This document shows positions 51,522 to 60,599 of a stretch of DNA of 64,000 nt, one piece after another. The notes beneath the pieces were generated by a model. It did no database searches. It was not told the origin of the DNA and saw only the letters and a program-made list of their open reading frames with translations. The stretch's first letter is position 1. Every line of letters starts with the position of its first letter. Position numbers and translations under genes: made by a program. The DNA comes from Methyloversatilis sp. GTDB taxonomy: Bacteria; Pseudomonadota; Gammaproteobacteria; Burkholderiales; Rhodocyclaceae. The stretch is from the NCBI GenBank assembly GCA_016791045.1, contig JAEUNO010000006.1:1-64000 (forward strand), given 5' to 3'.

Positions 51522-53009
51522 ATGGGCCGGGAAACGGAACTCAAGCTGGCGCTTGCCGAACACGGATGGCGTGCCTTTTCGCGGCACCCCCTGCTCCGTC
51601 AGGCGGTCACCGCGCCGCAGACGCACACCTTGCGCAACCTCTATTTCGACACACCGGATTTCCGGCTGCGCGAACAGCGCGCGGCGCTGCGCTTGCGCCG
51701 CGTCGGACGGCGCTGGCTGCAGACGGTGAAATGCGCCAGCGCCGCCAGCGCCGGCCTGTCCTCCCGCCCGGAGTGGGAACAAGCCTTTACCGGCCAGTTC
51801 GATTTTTCGCAAGTGGATGACGCAGCGCTGCGCCGCCTGCTTGAAGGGCTGCGTGACCGGGGCTTGCTGGCACAGGTATTCGAGACGAATTTCGAGCGGC
51901 GCGAGTGGCGTTTCGCGGCGGGTGACGGCGAACTGCTGTTGATGGCCGACCGCGGCATGATCGAAGCAGCCGGACGGCGCGACAGCATTTCGGAGCTGGA
52001 ACTTGAACTGGCCGGCGCACCGATCGAAGCGCTGCTCGACCATGCCGACACCCTGGTGCGCAGCCTGCCTCTGCGTGCCGAATCGCGCAGCAAGGCGCAG
52101 CGCGGATATGCACTGATCGAAGACAAGCCGTGTCAGCCGGTGCGTGCCACGCGTTCGCCGGTTGATCCACATGGCGGCGCGCGGGACGCCTTCCGCGCGG
52201 TCGCGCTGGATTGCATCCAGCACTACCAGGCCAACGAAGTCGGTGCCCTTCAGTCCGACGCACCGGAATTCATTCACCAGATGCGGGTGGCGCTGCGCCG
52301 GCTGCGCAGTGCGCTGCGCCTGTTCGCGCCGGCGCTGCCCGAAGGCATGGCGGCCGATCTCGCGTTGCCGCTGCGCGCGCTTGCCGGTGATCTGGGCGAG
52401 TTGCGCGATCGGGACGTGCTGCAATCCGAACTGCTCGCACCCGTACTTACCCACGACGCGGCCGATCATCTGCACGCACTCGATGGCGCGCTCCATGCCA
52501 CCCGGCAGCAGGTGCGCGACCGCGTTCAGAAAGCGCTGCAGGACGGCCGGCAGGCACGTCTGATGATGGCGCTGCTGCGTGCGCTGCACGAACTGCCGCC
52601 GGACGGTGAAGGCCATCTGCGCACGCTGGCGCACAAGCGTCTGGCCCGTGCCCACGCGCGCATGGTCGATGCCTGCCGGCACGCGGCCGATGGCGACATC
52701 GGGGCGTTGCATGCGCTGCGCATCGACATCAAGCGGCTGCGCTACGCCATCGAATTCTTCGCGCCGCTGCTCGGCCCGCGCAAGACCAGACGGGCGATCG
52801 GCGCACTGATGCAGGCGCAGGAAGATCTCGGCTTCCTGAACGACCTGAGTCAGGCAGGACCGCGTCTGCTCGCCGCCGCCGGCGACGACCCCGCACTCGT
52901 GGCGGCCGTGGCGTTGATTGCACGTCATCACCTGCCGCGCTACCGCAGGATCGTCAGCGATGCCCCGAAACTGCTGAAACGCCTGTCGCGCATGCCTTTG
53001 CCACGCTGA
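51522..53009 (+). CDS. CYTH and CHAD domain protein
   Basis: A 495-aa fusion. The N-terminal CYTH (triphosphate tunnel) domain starts with the E-T-E-L-K motif (ExExK, residues 4-8) and has LRNLYFDTPDFRLREQRAAL, LRLRRVGRRWLQTVK and a late SELELELAGAP. The CHAD domain (about 225-480) has FIHQMRVALRRLRSALRLFA and LHALRIDIKRLRYAIEFFAP with conserved His/Arg. These proteins bind or hydrolyse polyphosphate or triphosphate compounds. Next gene is a SixA phosphatase 78 bp away, another phosphohistidine/polyphosphate-type function. Confidence 0.93.
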   Translation: MGRETELKLALAEHGWRAFSRHPLLRQAVTAPQTHTLRNLYFDTPDFRLREQRAALRLRRVGRRWLQTVKCASAASAGLSSRPEWEQAFTGQFDFSQVDDAALRRLLEGLRDRGLLAQVFETNFERREWRFAAGDGELLLMADRGMIEAAGRRDSISELELELAGAPIEALLDHADTLVRSLPLRAESRSKAQRGYALIEDKPCQPVRATRSPVDPHGGARDAFRAVALDCIQHYQANEVGALQSDAPEFIHQMRVALRRLRSALRLFAPALPEGMAADLALPLRALAGDLGELRDRDVLQSELLAPVLTHDAADHLHALDGALHATRQQVRDRVQKALQDGRQARLMMALLRALHELPPDGEGHLRTLAHKRLARAHARMVDACRHAADGDIGALHALRIDIKRLRYAIEFFAPLLGPRKTRRAIGALMQAQEDLGFLNDLSQAGPRLLAAAGDDPALVAAVALIARHHLPRYRRIVSDAPKLLKRLSRMPLPR

Positions 53010-53087
53010 CATCGCCGTGCGTTCATTCCACTGTCACGCCCGGCGCCCACACTGCCGCGCGCCCTGAAAATGATGGAGGAAACAGAC

Positions 53088-53549
53088 ATGGAATTGATAC
53101 TGTGGCGCCACGCGGAGGCCGTCGACACCCTGCCCGACGCGACACGCCGCCTGTCCGGCCGCGGCGAACGTCAGGCTGCACAGATGGCTGCATGGCTCAA
53201 GCCCCGGCTGCCGAAACAGACCCGCATTCTGGCCAGCCCGGCCACCCGCTGCCAGCAGACCGTGCAGGCGCTCGGCCTCGATTTCGAAACGTCACGCCTG
53301 CTGTCGACCGACAACTCGGTCGCCGACCTGATCGCCGCCTCCGAGTGGCCGACCGGCGGCGGCGCAGTGCTCATCGTCGGCCATCAACCCACGCTCGGCC
53401 AGCTCGCCGCCCTGCTGCTGTCCGGTCAGGAAGCGGACTGGACCGTGAAGAAGGGCGCGGTGTGGTGGTTCAGCAACCGGGTGCGGGACGGGGAAACGCA
53501 GACGGTGCTGCGGGCATCTTTGACAGCCGAACTGCTGCAGTCGCAGTGA
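53088..53549 (+). CDS. sixA: SixA-type phosphohistidine phosphatase
   Basis: A 153-aa histidine phosphatase. The RHG-type motif is LWRHAEAVD (catalytic His8), with ILASPATRCQQTVQAL and second His in IVGHQPTLGQLAALL. SixA removes phosphate from phosphohistidine on HPt proteins or PtsH/NPr-type carriers. ATG 53088 has a strong GGAGGA (53075-53080). Confidence 0.92.
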   Translation: MELILWRHAEAVDTLPDATRRLSGRGERQAAQMAAWLKPRLPKQTRILASPATRCQQTVQALGLDFETSRLLSTDNSVADLIAASEWPTGGGAVLIVGHQPTLGQLAALLLSGQEADWTVKKGAVWWFSNRVRDGETQTVLRASLTAELLQSQ

Positions 53550-54698
53550 ATGAGTGCCTGGGCGCGCTTCATCGGTGGTCCCGTGATGATGTCGTGCCTG
53601 TGGGGTGGCGTTGCCCTTGACGCGGCAGCGCAGGAACTACGATCGACCTGCGCTGAAAATCTTCGAAACAGCGTGCGTGCGGCAGCTCAGTTTAGAGAAC
53701 TCCCGGGTCTGCAGTTTGCATTGCTGCATCAAAGCGGCGAATTCGTCGAGCTTGCGGTCGGCGAAGCGTCGCCAGGCAAGCCGCTCACCGTCAAGCAGCC
53801 CCTGCGCATCGCCAGTCTGTCGAAAGTACTGACGGGGCTCGCGGCGCTCGAAGCCGACCGATCGGGCCTGCTGCCGCTCGACAGCTATCTGATCGACGCG
53901 CTCGATCTGTCGCGAAAGTCTGTTGGCGAAGGGGCGGGCTCGATCCGCATACGTGACCTGCTTGCCCACCGAAGCGGACTCGCGCGCAACGACGGACTCG
54001 ACGAAACGCTGCGCCCCCGGCCACGCTGTCCGGGCCGGTCGGCCGAAGTGCTTGCTGAGCCGCTTGCACGCCGCCCCGGCGAACGGTTTGAATATTCGAA
54101 CATGGGGTATTGCTTGGTCGGCGAAGCGCTGTCGAAGGCGCATCATGCACCTCTCTCGGAAATCATCGGCAGCATGGTGGAACGCCACATCGGAGCATCG
54201 TCACTCCGCGTTCATGACGGCCGCAGCACGGCCGTGCTGTATCACCCCAGCCCGGACGACAGGGCTGACGATCCGGCACGCTACCGATTCAATTACAGCG
54301 CAATGCTGGCCAGCGGCGGCTTCGAATCGACCGCAACGGATCTTGCACGACTGATGCATGCCGCATTCGACAGGACAAGCCTGGATCTTCTGGACATCGC
54401 ACCTGATGCGTGCCGGCGCCTCGCCGGGCGGCGCAACTGCCACGGCCTCATATTCCATGTTGAGCGTCGCTTCGGCGATCCCGCCGTTTTCTGGCGTGAC
54501 GGCAGCCTCCCGGGCACGACTGCACTTGCGGCAATCACGGCGGATGGCGCATGGATATGGGTTGCGCTTTCGAATCAGCGCCGTACAAATTGGCAGGGAT
54601 GGAATGAATCGTTACTGCAGGCAATTGATGAAGGCGCCCGCGCGTTCAATCAATGCACAAGCACTCGTGCTCAGACGATGCCCGGGATAAAGCGATAG
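53550..54698 (+). CDS. Secreted class C beta-lactamase-like serine hydrolase
   Basis: A 382-aa serine hydrolase (beta-lactamase/penicillin-binding-protein-like). Signal peptide about 1-27; nucleophile motif S89-L-S-K92 (RIASLSKVLTGLAALE), second motif Y182-S-N184 (EYSNMGYCLVGEAL); the third motif may be the DGSLPGT segment, with no classical KTG. Substrate could be peptidoglycan stems or an ester; antibiotic hydrolysis cannot be inferred. Its ATG directly follows the sixA stop. By eye it is less GC-rich than its neighbours, and its end overlaps the convergent gene by 28 bp. Confidence 0.85.
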   Translation: MSAWARFIGGPVMMSCLWGGVALDAAAQELRSTCAENLRNSVRAAAQFRELPGLQFALLHQSGEFVELAVGEASPGKPLTVKQPLRIASLSKVLTGLAALEADRSGLLPLDSYLIDALDLSRKSVGEGAGSIRIRDLLAHRSGLARNDGLDETLRPRPRCPGRSAEVLAEPLARRPGERFEYSNMGYCLVGEALSKAHHAPLSEIIGSMVERHIGASSLRVHDGRSTAVLYHPSPDDRADDPARYRFNYSAMLASGGFESTATDLARLMHAAFDRTSLDLLDIAPDACRRLAGRRNCHGLIFHVERRFGDPAVFWRDGSLPGTTALAAITADGAWIWVALSNQRRTNWQGWNESLLQAIDEGARAFNQCTSTRAQTMPGIKR

Positions 54699-55711
54699 GG
54701 AACACGCTGCATGTATTCGCGATAGCCATTGTCGGTCATCAGCAGATGACGCTCCTCGGTCAGCGCACGTGCGATGTAGATCGTTGTCCAGCCGCACAGG
54801 GACAACAGGATGGCGACCACTTCCAGCGGCGACCGCTGCACGGCCAGCCACAGCACGGGCATGGCACCCAGCCACCACGCCAGATTCTTGAATGTGTAGG
54901 CGGGATGGCGAATGAAGCGATAGACCCCCGTTTCCACAATACCGCGATTGGTGAGGTTGCTGGCCTTGAAGCCAAGACTCAGGCTGGCCGCGCTATAGAC
55001 AACGAATGTCAGCAACACGGCGAGATTCAATGCGAACTGCACACCCACAGCATCGGCCGCGGGTGAATCCGTGCTGTACCAGCCAATGAACGATTTCAGA
55101 CCAAGATTGAAAGGTGGGTAACAGATGATGCAGACCAGCCATCCCGAAAGCGTCGGATCGACCGATACAAAAGTATTTTTCAGTTTCGGGTGATCCACCA
55201 TGTAACCGATGGTGAAGAAGAACACATCGAAGAAGATTACGAGATGGATGAGCTTTGCATGCAGCACCTTGTTGTAGAGCTCCATCCAGCCCATCGAAGC
55301 CGCGGCTGCGCCATTCAGCGTGGCTGACAGATCGAAGAACCCCGAAAGATGCTGCGCGAGCCACGACACCATCAGCGGCGCAAAGAAGAATTTCAAAAGC
55401 AGGATGCGCGCTGCGAGCGATTCGGCATTCGAAAACCGCCGTTTTTCGAGCATCAAAGTTCGGCACGCACGTGCCACGACCAGCGCCTTCGACTCACCGT
55501 CTGAATGACGGTAATAAAACGGTAGGACTATCGCGTATGCGATGACCACCCATGCGTAGATATTGAAGATCGAAAGGTGCAGCTCACCGCCTTCCAACTG
55601 GAAACTGAGTGTCTTGTTCAGAAATTCAACGTGCCACGGACTGATCCGTGTGTAGTACGTCAGACCGAAGCCGAGAAACAGAAGGGTGGCAAGGTAACTG
55701 TAGAGGCGCAT
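54671..55711 (-). CDS. Polytopic membrane protein with ICMT/phospholipid-methyltransferase-like C-terminus
   Basis: A 346-aa membrane protein with about seven to eight TM helices. The C-terminal third matches the isoprenylcysteine carboxyl methyltransferase/PEMT fold: GVYRFIRHPAYTFKNLAWWL and ALTEERHLLMTDNGYREYMQ ending RVPYRFIPGI. The N-terminal 190 residues (HVEFLNKTLSFQLEGGELHL and several TM helices) are extra compared with simple 150-200-aa members. Substrate unknown. GC is visibly lower than the window norm. No operon partner on this strand; pilA lies upstream, ended by a terminator. Confidence 0.75.
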   Translation of the reverse strand: MRLYSYLATLLFLGFGLTYYTRISPWHVEFLNKTLSFQLEGGELHLSIFNIYAWVVIAYAIVLPFYYRHSDGESKALVVARACRTLMLEKRRFSNAESLAARILLLKFFFAPLMVSWLAQHLSGFFDLSATLNGAAAASMGWMELYNKVLHAKLIHLVIFFDVFFFTIGYMVDHPKLKNTFVSVDPTLSGWLVCIICYPPFNLGLKSFIGWYSTDSPAADAVGVQFALNLAVLLTFVVYSAASLSLGFKASNLTNRGIVETGVYRFIRHPAYTFKNLAWWLGAMPVLWLAVQRSPLEVVAILLSLCGWTTIYIARALTEERHLLMTDNGYREYMQRVPYRFIPGIV

Positions 55712-55724
55712 GGCGTCAGAATCA

Positions 55725-55758
55725 AAAAATGAAGGCCCCTTCCGGGGCCTTCATTTTT
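55725..55758 (-). terminator. Rho-independent terminator of pilA
   Basis: A 15-bp perfect inverted repeat (AAAAATGAAGGCCCC, TTCC, GGGGCCTTCATTTTT). On the minus strand it lies 16 bp after the pilA stop codon and ends in five T. It lies 14 bp before the next gene's ATG and could also act on the opposite strand. Confidence 0.9.
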
Positions 55759-55773
55759 CACGTCTAAACTCTA

Positions 55774-56289
55774 TTAGCCGCCAGTACTGCTGGTCGAGCT
55801 CGTTGAGCTGGTTGAGCTGGACGAACTGCTCGCCGCCGCAGCTGCCGGGTATGCCTTACTAATTGCAGTCGTTGCAACCGTGTTGGTTATGCCGGATGTG
55901 GAGCCTGCCCAAGTGATGCTTGCGGCACCCGGGGTAGCAGTCGGATCCAAAGTAATAGTACTAGCTGACGTGATGCCGGTCCCAATGCCATCCTTCAAGT
56001 TAATCACAATCGTACCGTTTGTAGTCGTTACACCGCTCACTTCATTGGTGACCAGGTCCGTCGGAATATTGTTGTTACCTTCGTCACATACCGACTCATC
56101 ACCACCATTTTCTTGGATGCAAACGCCCACTGCAGTCTTGATGGCACTGATTGAAGCCAACGCACTTTGCACCTTCGCTCGCACGGTGTAATCCTGATAC
56201 TGCGGAATCGCGATCGCGGCCAGAATGCCGATGATGGCCACCACGATCATCAGTTCGATCAGCGTAAAGCCTTGTTGAACCTTTTTCAT
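55774..56289 (-). CDS. pilA: Type IV major pilin, with Ser/Thr-rich C-terminal tail
   Basis: A 171-aa type IVa pilin. Leader MKKVQQG, prepilin peptidase cut before Phe8, Glu5 of the mature protein in [21 protein letters not shown] Cys pair at 57 and 68 may form a mid-protein disulfide instead of the usual C-terminal loop. The last 18 residues (154-171) are almost only Ser and Thr with a final GG, after an Ala-rich stretch. ATG 56289 has AGGAGAG upstream. AT content is higher than in flanking genes, as often for pilins. A sigma54 promoter lies at 56345-56360. No other pilus gene is adjacent except the PilB-like ATPase downstream-in-sequence at 58155. Confidence 0.93.
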   Translation of the reverse strand: MKKVQQGFTLIELMIVVAIIGILAAIAIPQYQDYTVRAKVQSALASISAIKTAVGVCIQENGGDESVCDEGNNNIPTDLVTNEVSGVTTTNGTIVINLKDGIGTGITSASTITLDPTATPGAASITWAGSTSGITNTVATTAISKAYPAAAAASSSSSSTSSTSSTSSTGG

Positions 56290-56344
56290 ATCACTCTCCT
56301 GAAATTTGAACGGAACGGGCGCCTGTGCGCTCAGGGTGATATCG

Positions 56345-56360
56345 AGCAAGGCGGGTGCCA
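56345..56360 (-). promoter_or_regulatory. Sigma54 (-24/-12) promoter of pilA
   Basis: Minus strand TGGCACCCGCCTTGCT: exact -24 TGGCAC and -12 TTGCT with 5-bp spacer. Start expected near 56335, about 46 nt before the pilA ATG. Sigma54 control by PilS/PilR is the known mode for major pilins; pilS/pilR are not in the window. Confidence 0.9.
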
Positions 56361-56494
56361 GCTTTAGCGATTTTTTACAAGCGCTTGATTTACAGTATTT
56401 TTATTTCCGCCTGTGCTGACACAGTCCGAAACAGATGCCTGCGTGCTGACGCGCACAGGCAGCATGTGACGCAAATTGTCAGCTCAGGGTCGGC

Positions 56495-58126
56495 TCACGG
56501 CTGGAAACCGGGGATGGCCGACAGGTCGACGTCGTCGATCTGTTCCGGGTCGAGGAAGGTTTCGGCGTACTTGAGATAGACCTTCTGACGCACGAACACG
56601 TCGAACAGGTCGGGGTCGATGTGGCCGTTCAGACGGAACTTGCCGAGGATGTGCAGCGCTTCCGACAGCCGCATCGGGCGCTTGTACGGCCTGTCCTTCG
56701 CGGTCAGCGCCTCGAAGATGTCGGCGATGCCCATCACGCGCGCCTGCACGCTCATCTGATCGCGCGCCAGTCCGCGCGGATAGCCCTTCCCGTCCATGCG
56801 CTCATGGTGACCGCCGGCGTACTCCGGCACATTGGTCAGGTGGCGCGGCCAGGGCAGCGCTTCGAGCATGCGTATCGTCGACACGATGTGGTAATTGATG
56901 ATTTCCCGCTCGGCACCGGTCAGGGTACCTGCGCGTATGGTGAGATTGTCGACCTCTTCCTCGCTCAGGCAGGACCGTTCCGTGCCTTGTGAATCGGTCC
57001 AGCGCCAGCGGTGGGCGATGGCATGCACGCGCTCGACGTCGGCGTCGCTCATGCGCTCGGAACCGATGTTGGCGTGATGCAGGAAGGCGCGGTCTTCGTC
57101 GATGTCGCGCAGCCGGTCTGCACCATGACGCTCGATCTGGGCCAGCACGGCGGGTGAGGCATTGAGGCCGGCAGCGAAGCGGCTGTTGAGGGTGGCCAGT
57201 TCGATGTCGCGCCGGATCAGCTCGAAGCGGGTGTCGATCAGTTCGATGCGGTCGAAAATGGTCTGCAGCTTGGTGGCCTTGTCGACCACGTGAACCGGTG
57301 TCGTGACCTTGCCGCAATCGTGCAGCAGACCGGCAATCTTCAGTTCGTAGCGATCGGCTTCGGTCATCGTGAAGCCGGCAAGCGGGCCGTCCTGCGTGTC
57401 ATTCACGGCTTCGGCCAGCATCATCGTCAGCGTCGGCACGCGCTGGCAGTGGCCACCGGTGTACGGCGACTTTTCGTCGATCGCGTTGTTGATCAGCGTG
57501 ATGAAGGATTCGAACAGCGCTTCGAGCTGGCTCACCAGCTGGCGGTTGGTCAGCGCGATGGCGGCCTGCGAGGCGAGGGACTCGGCCAGCTGGCGATCCG
57601 AGCCGGAAAAGATTCCGACGGCGCCGGTGACCGGATGCACGGCATTGATCAGCTGCAGCACGCCGATCACCGCGCCCTCGTGGTTCATCATCGGCACGGT
57701 CAGGAAGCTGGTCGAGCGGTAGCCGGTGCGTGCGTCGAAGGCGCGCGTGCCGGAAAAATCGAAGCCTTCGGCGCGGTAGGCGTCGGCGATGTTGACCGTC
57801 TGCCCTTTCAGCGCGCTGTAGGCCGCCACCATGGACAGGTTGGGCGAGCCGTCGTCGAGGTGCAGCGGCAGAGGCGGAAAGGCGATCGGCTTGCCGGTGC
57901 TGCCGCCCATCGCGATCCCCAGCGAGTCGGTGCGCAGGATTTCGAAGCGCAGCTGCTCGCCCGCTTCGTCGATGCGGTACAGCGTACCGCCGTCGGCATG
58001 GGTGATGGTTTTGGCCGCCAGCAGGATCTTTTCGAGCAGCGCATCGATGTTGCGTTCGTTCGACAGCGCGCTGCCGATCTCGTTGAGCTGTTCCAGACGC
58101 CGCAGCAGATCGTCGAGCGTATCCAT
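56495..58126 (-). CDS. GAF domain HD-GYP phosphodiesterase
   Basis: A 543-aa signalling protein. The GAF domain (about 12-195) ends GVLQLINAVHPVTGAVGIFS with residues N161, F173, D177 resembling a partial NKFDE motif of cyclic-nucleotide GAFs. The HD-GYP part has GGHCQRV (224-230), HD pair H269-D270 in LLHDCGKV and HHERMDGKGYP (440-450). The distance from HD to GYP is about 170 residues, roughly 100 more than in simple HD-GYPs, so an insertion interrupts the domain. Predicted c-di-GMP hydrolase. Last gene of a same-strand block, 28 bp after the PilB-like gene. Confidence 0.87.
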   Translation of the reverse strand: MDTLDDLLRRLEQLNEIGSALSNERNIDALLEKILLAAKTITHADGGTLYRIDEAGEQLRFEILRTDSLGIAMGGSTGKPIAFPPLPLHLDDGSPNLSMVAAYSALKGQTVNIADAYRAEGFDFSGTRAFDARTGYRSTSFLTVPMMNHEGAVIGVLQLINAVHPVTGAVGIFSGSDRQLAESLASQAAIALTNRQLVSQLEALFESFITLINNAIDEKSPYTGGHCQRVPTLTMMLAEAVNDTQDGPLAGFTMTEADRYELKIAGLLHDCGKVTTPVHVVDKATKLQTIFDRIELIDTRFELIRRDIELATLNSRFAAGLNASPAVLAQIERHGADRLRDIDEDRAFLHHANIGSERMSDADVERVHAIAHRWRWTDSQGTERSCLSEEEVDNLTIRAGTLTGAEREIINYHIVSTIRMLEALPWPRHLTNVPEYAGGHHERMDGKGYPRGLARDQMSVQARVMGIADIFEALTAKDRPYKRPMRLSEALHILGKFRLNGHIDPDLFDVFVRQKVYLKYAETFLDPEQIDDVDLSAIPGFQP

Positions 58127-58154
58127 GGCGTGCGTTCCGGTTGGCGTCCGCGGC

Positions 58155-60530
58155 CTACTTGATGCAGACCGCGCGAACCTGCTTCATGTCGGTCGCACCG
58201 GACAACACCTTTTCCATGCCGTCCATCTTCAGGGTGCGCATGCCTTCCTGCAGCGCAGTCGCCAGCATGGTGGCCACACGTTCGCGCTCCTGGATGTTCT
58301 TCTTGATCGCGTCGGTGCCGATCATCAATTCATGCAGCCCGAGCCGCCCGCGATAGCCGGTTTCGCCGCACTCCGGACAACCCTTTGCGCGATAGAGCGT
58401 GAAGCGGCCCTTGTCGTCGGCGTAGGCCTTCTTCCACTCATTGAAGATGCGCGTCTTCGCACCTTCGGCATCGACCACGAAATCGGGCGTATTGCGCATC
58501 TCCTCGCAGTACTCCTGCAGGAAATGCTTCATTTCGTCGTCGCTCGGATGCCAGGCTTCCTTGCACACCGGACACAGCCGCTTGGCGAGACGCTGAGCCA
58601 GCACGCCGAGCAATGCGTCGGCGAAGTTGAACGGGTCCATCCCCATGTCGAGCAGACGCACGATGGATTCCGGCGCGCTGTTGGTATGCAGCGTCGAGAA
58701 GACCAGGTGGCCGGTGAGCGAAGCTTCGATGCCGATCGCCACCGTTTCCTTGTCGCGCATTTCACCGACCATGATCACGTCCGGGTCGGCCCGCAGGAAG
58801 GCGCGCATGATGGCCGGAAAGTCCAGCCCCGCCTTCTTGTTGATCTGTACCTGCCGCAAGCCCTTCTGCGTGATTTCGACCGGGTCCTCGGCGGTCCAGA
58901 TCTTGGTTTCCGGCGTGTTGATGTAGCCGAGGATGGAATGCAGCGTGGTGGTCTTGCCGGAGCCGGTCGGGCCGCAGACGAAAAACAGGCCGTAGGGTTT
59001 GCTGACCGCCTCCTTCAGCCTGCCGAGGTTGACCGGCAGCACGCCCAGCTTGTCCATCGGAATCGGCTCGCCGGCAGCCAGGATACGCATCACGACATCT
59101 TCGACGCCGCCGGCCGAAGGGATCGTCGCGACCCGCAGTTCGATGTCGAGCGGACCGAACTTGCGGAACTTGATCTTGCCGTCCTGCGGCTTGCGACGCT
59201 CGGAAATGTCGAGGTCGCACATGATCTTGAGACGGGTGACCAGCGCGCTCCGATAGCTGGCGGGCACTTCGATGTACGGGTGCAGCGTGCCGTCCTTGCG
59301 GAAGCGCACCTGCGTCTTGTCCTTGCCCGGACGCGGTTCGATGTGGATGTCGGATGCGCCCTGCTGGTAGGCGTCAATGATGATCTTGTTCACCAGCCGC
59401 ACCAGTTCATTGTCGGCGGCTGCACTGACGTCATCGTTCCCGGCGTCCTGCGCGGCTTCGTCCTCGCCCAGCATGTCCGACAGCAGGTCGCCGACGCTGG
59501 TTTCGTCCATCGTCGAGCCGTAGAACTGGTCGAGCGTCTGCACGAATTCCTTCGTCGTGGTGACGCGGAACAGCAGCTTGGACTTCGGGAAGATGTTGTT
59601 GACGACGCGCGCGCCCTTGACCTTTTCCGGGTCGAGCGCCATCACGACGATGCCGTCCTTGCCCTCTTCCACCGGCACCCACTGCTGTTCCTCGAGGTAC
59701 TCGCGTTTGAGGTTCTTGATCAGGTCGAACGGCTTGATGCGTTCCGGCCGGAAATGCTCATAGGCGACGCCGAAGAACTTTGACAGCGATGCGCCGATCG
59801 CCTGCTGCTTGACCTGGAAGTCGCGTGCCAGCACGTCCTCGATATCGACGCCCTTGCGCCGTGCCGCACGCGACGCCAGATCGAACTCCTGCGGCGACAT
59901 GACGCCGTCGACCACCAGATAGTCGTATTTCGACTTCACGACGTGGGTGCTGCGGTTGCGCTGCTGGAAAGCGACTGCCAGCGTGTGCGCCATGCTCAGC
60001 AAGCCCTCTTCCGCAAGCGCCGAAAAAGGCTGGCCGGACTTGTTGTTGATCAGCTGGACAACCCCGAGCAGATCCTTCTTCTCCGGATCGAGAATGGGCG
60101 CAACCAGCATCTGCTTGGTGCGGTAGCCGGTCTTCTTGTCGACGCCGTCGAGAAAACGCAGGCTGGGCGAGTGCGACTTCAGTTCCTCTTCGTCGTACAC
60201 GTCGCGCAGATTCAGCAGGTGACGGCTCATGCCGACGAAACCGGCGACGGACTGTTCGGTCAGCGGCAACCGGAGGTCCTTGAACGAATTGAGGCCGGTC
60301 TTGACCTTGGACACGATGGTGGACTTGTCGTCGCCCAGCACGTAGATGGTCAGGCGATCAGCGTTGAACAGCGCAGAAATCTCCTGCGACAGCTCAAGCA
60401 TGATTTCGTCGATGTTCGTGGTGGCGTGAATCTTCGTCGTGACACCCTGAAGATTCTTGAAGAAGGCCAGCCGGCTCGATACATCGCTCATGGCGCCCAG
60501 ATCACTCGCCGGCGGCATCACTGCACTCAT
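58155..60530 (-). CDS. GspE/PilB-family ATPase with N-terminal GAF domain
   Basis: A 791-aa secretion/pilus-type ATPase, about 200 residues longer than PilB because of an N-terminal GAF domain (about 30-190; NKFDE-like N163-K164...F169...E174). After a T2SSE_N-like region (about 205-330), the AAA ATPase has Walker A GPTGSGKTTTL (520-), ASDIHIEPR, an Asp box, LRADPDVIMVGEMRDKETVA (Walker B) and STLHTNSAPESIVRL (His box). A tetracysteine CPVC...CPEC zinc motif follows. It could assemble type IV pili or a T2S/related pseudopilus; no gspD/F or pilC/D genes are adjacent. Confidence 0.92.
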   Translation of the reverse strand: MSAVMPPASDLGAMSDVSSRLAFFKNLQGVTTKIHATTNIDEIMLELSQEISALFNADRLTIYVLGDDKSTIVSKVKTGLNSFKDLRLPLTEQSVAGFVGMSRHLLNLRDVYDEEELKSHSPSLRFLDGVDKKTGYRTKQMLVAPILDPEKKDLLGVVQLINNKSGQPFSALAEEGLLSMAHTLAVAFQQRNRSTHVVKSKYDYLVVDGVMSPQEFDLASRAARRKGVDIEDVLARDFQVKQQAIGASLSKFFGVAYEHFRPERIKPFDLIKNLKREYLEEQQWVPVEEGKDGIVVMALDPEKVKGARVVNNIFPKSKLLFRVTTTKEFVQTLDQFYGSTMDETSVGDLLSDMLGEDEAAQDAGNDDVSAAADNELVRLVNKIIIDAYQQGASDIHIEPRPGKDKTQVRFRKDGTLHPYIEVPASYRSALVTRLKIMCDLDISERRKPQDGKIKFRKFGPLDIELRVATIPSAGGVEDVVMRILAAGEPIPMDKLGVLPVNLGRLKEAVSKPYGLFFVCGPTGSGKTTTLHSILGYINTPETKIWTAEDPVEITQKGLRQVQINKKAGLDFPAIMRAFLRADPDVIMVGEMRDKETVAIGIEASLTGHLVFSTLHTNSAPESIVRLLDMGMDPFNFADALLGVLAQRLAKRLCPVCKEAWHPSDDEMKHFLQEYCEEMRNTPDFVVDAEGAKTRIFNEWKKAYADDKGRFTLYRAKGCPECGETGYRGRLGLHELMIGTDAIKKNIQERERVATMLATALQEGMRTLKMDGMEKVLSGATDMKQVRAVCIK

Positions 60531-60599
60531 TCGATCACCTCGTTTCCGCAGGCCGGCGCACCTTGATCGGGGACGCCGCGCAGATGTGCTGATAGCCGG

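Noticed and set aside
57831-59783. Plus-strand frame of 650 codons opposite the HD-GYP and PilB-like genes
   Set aside because: Crosses two genes antisense; no domains.
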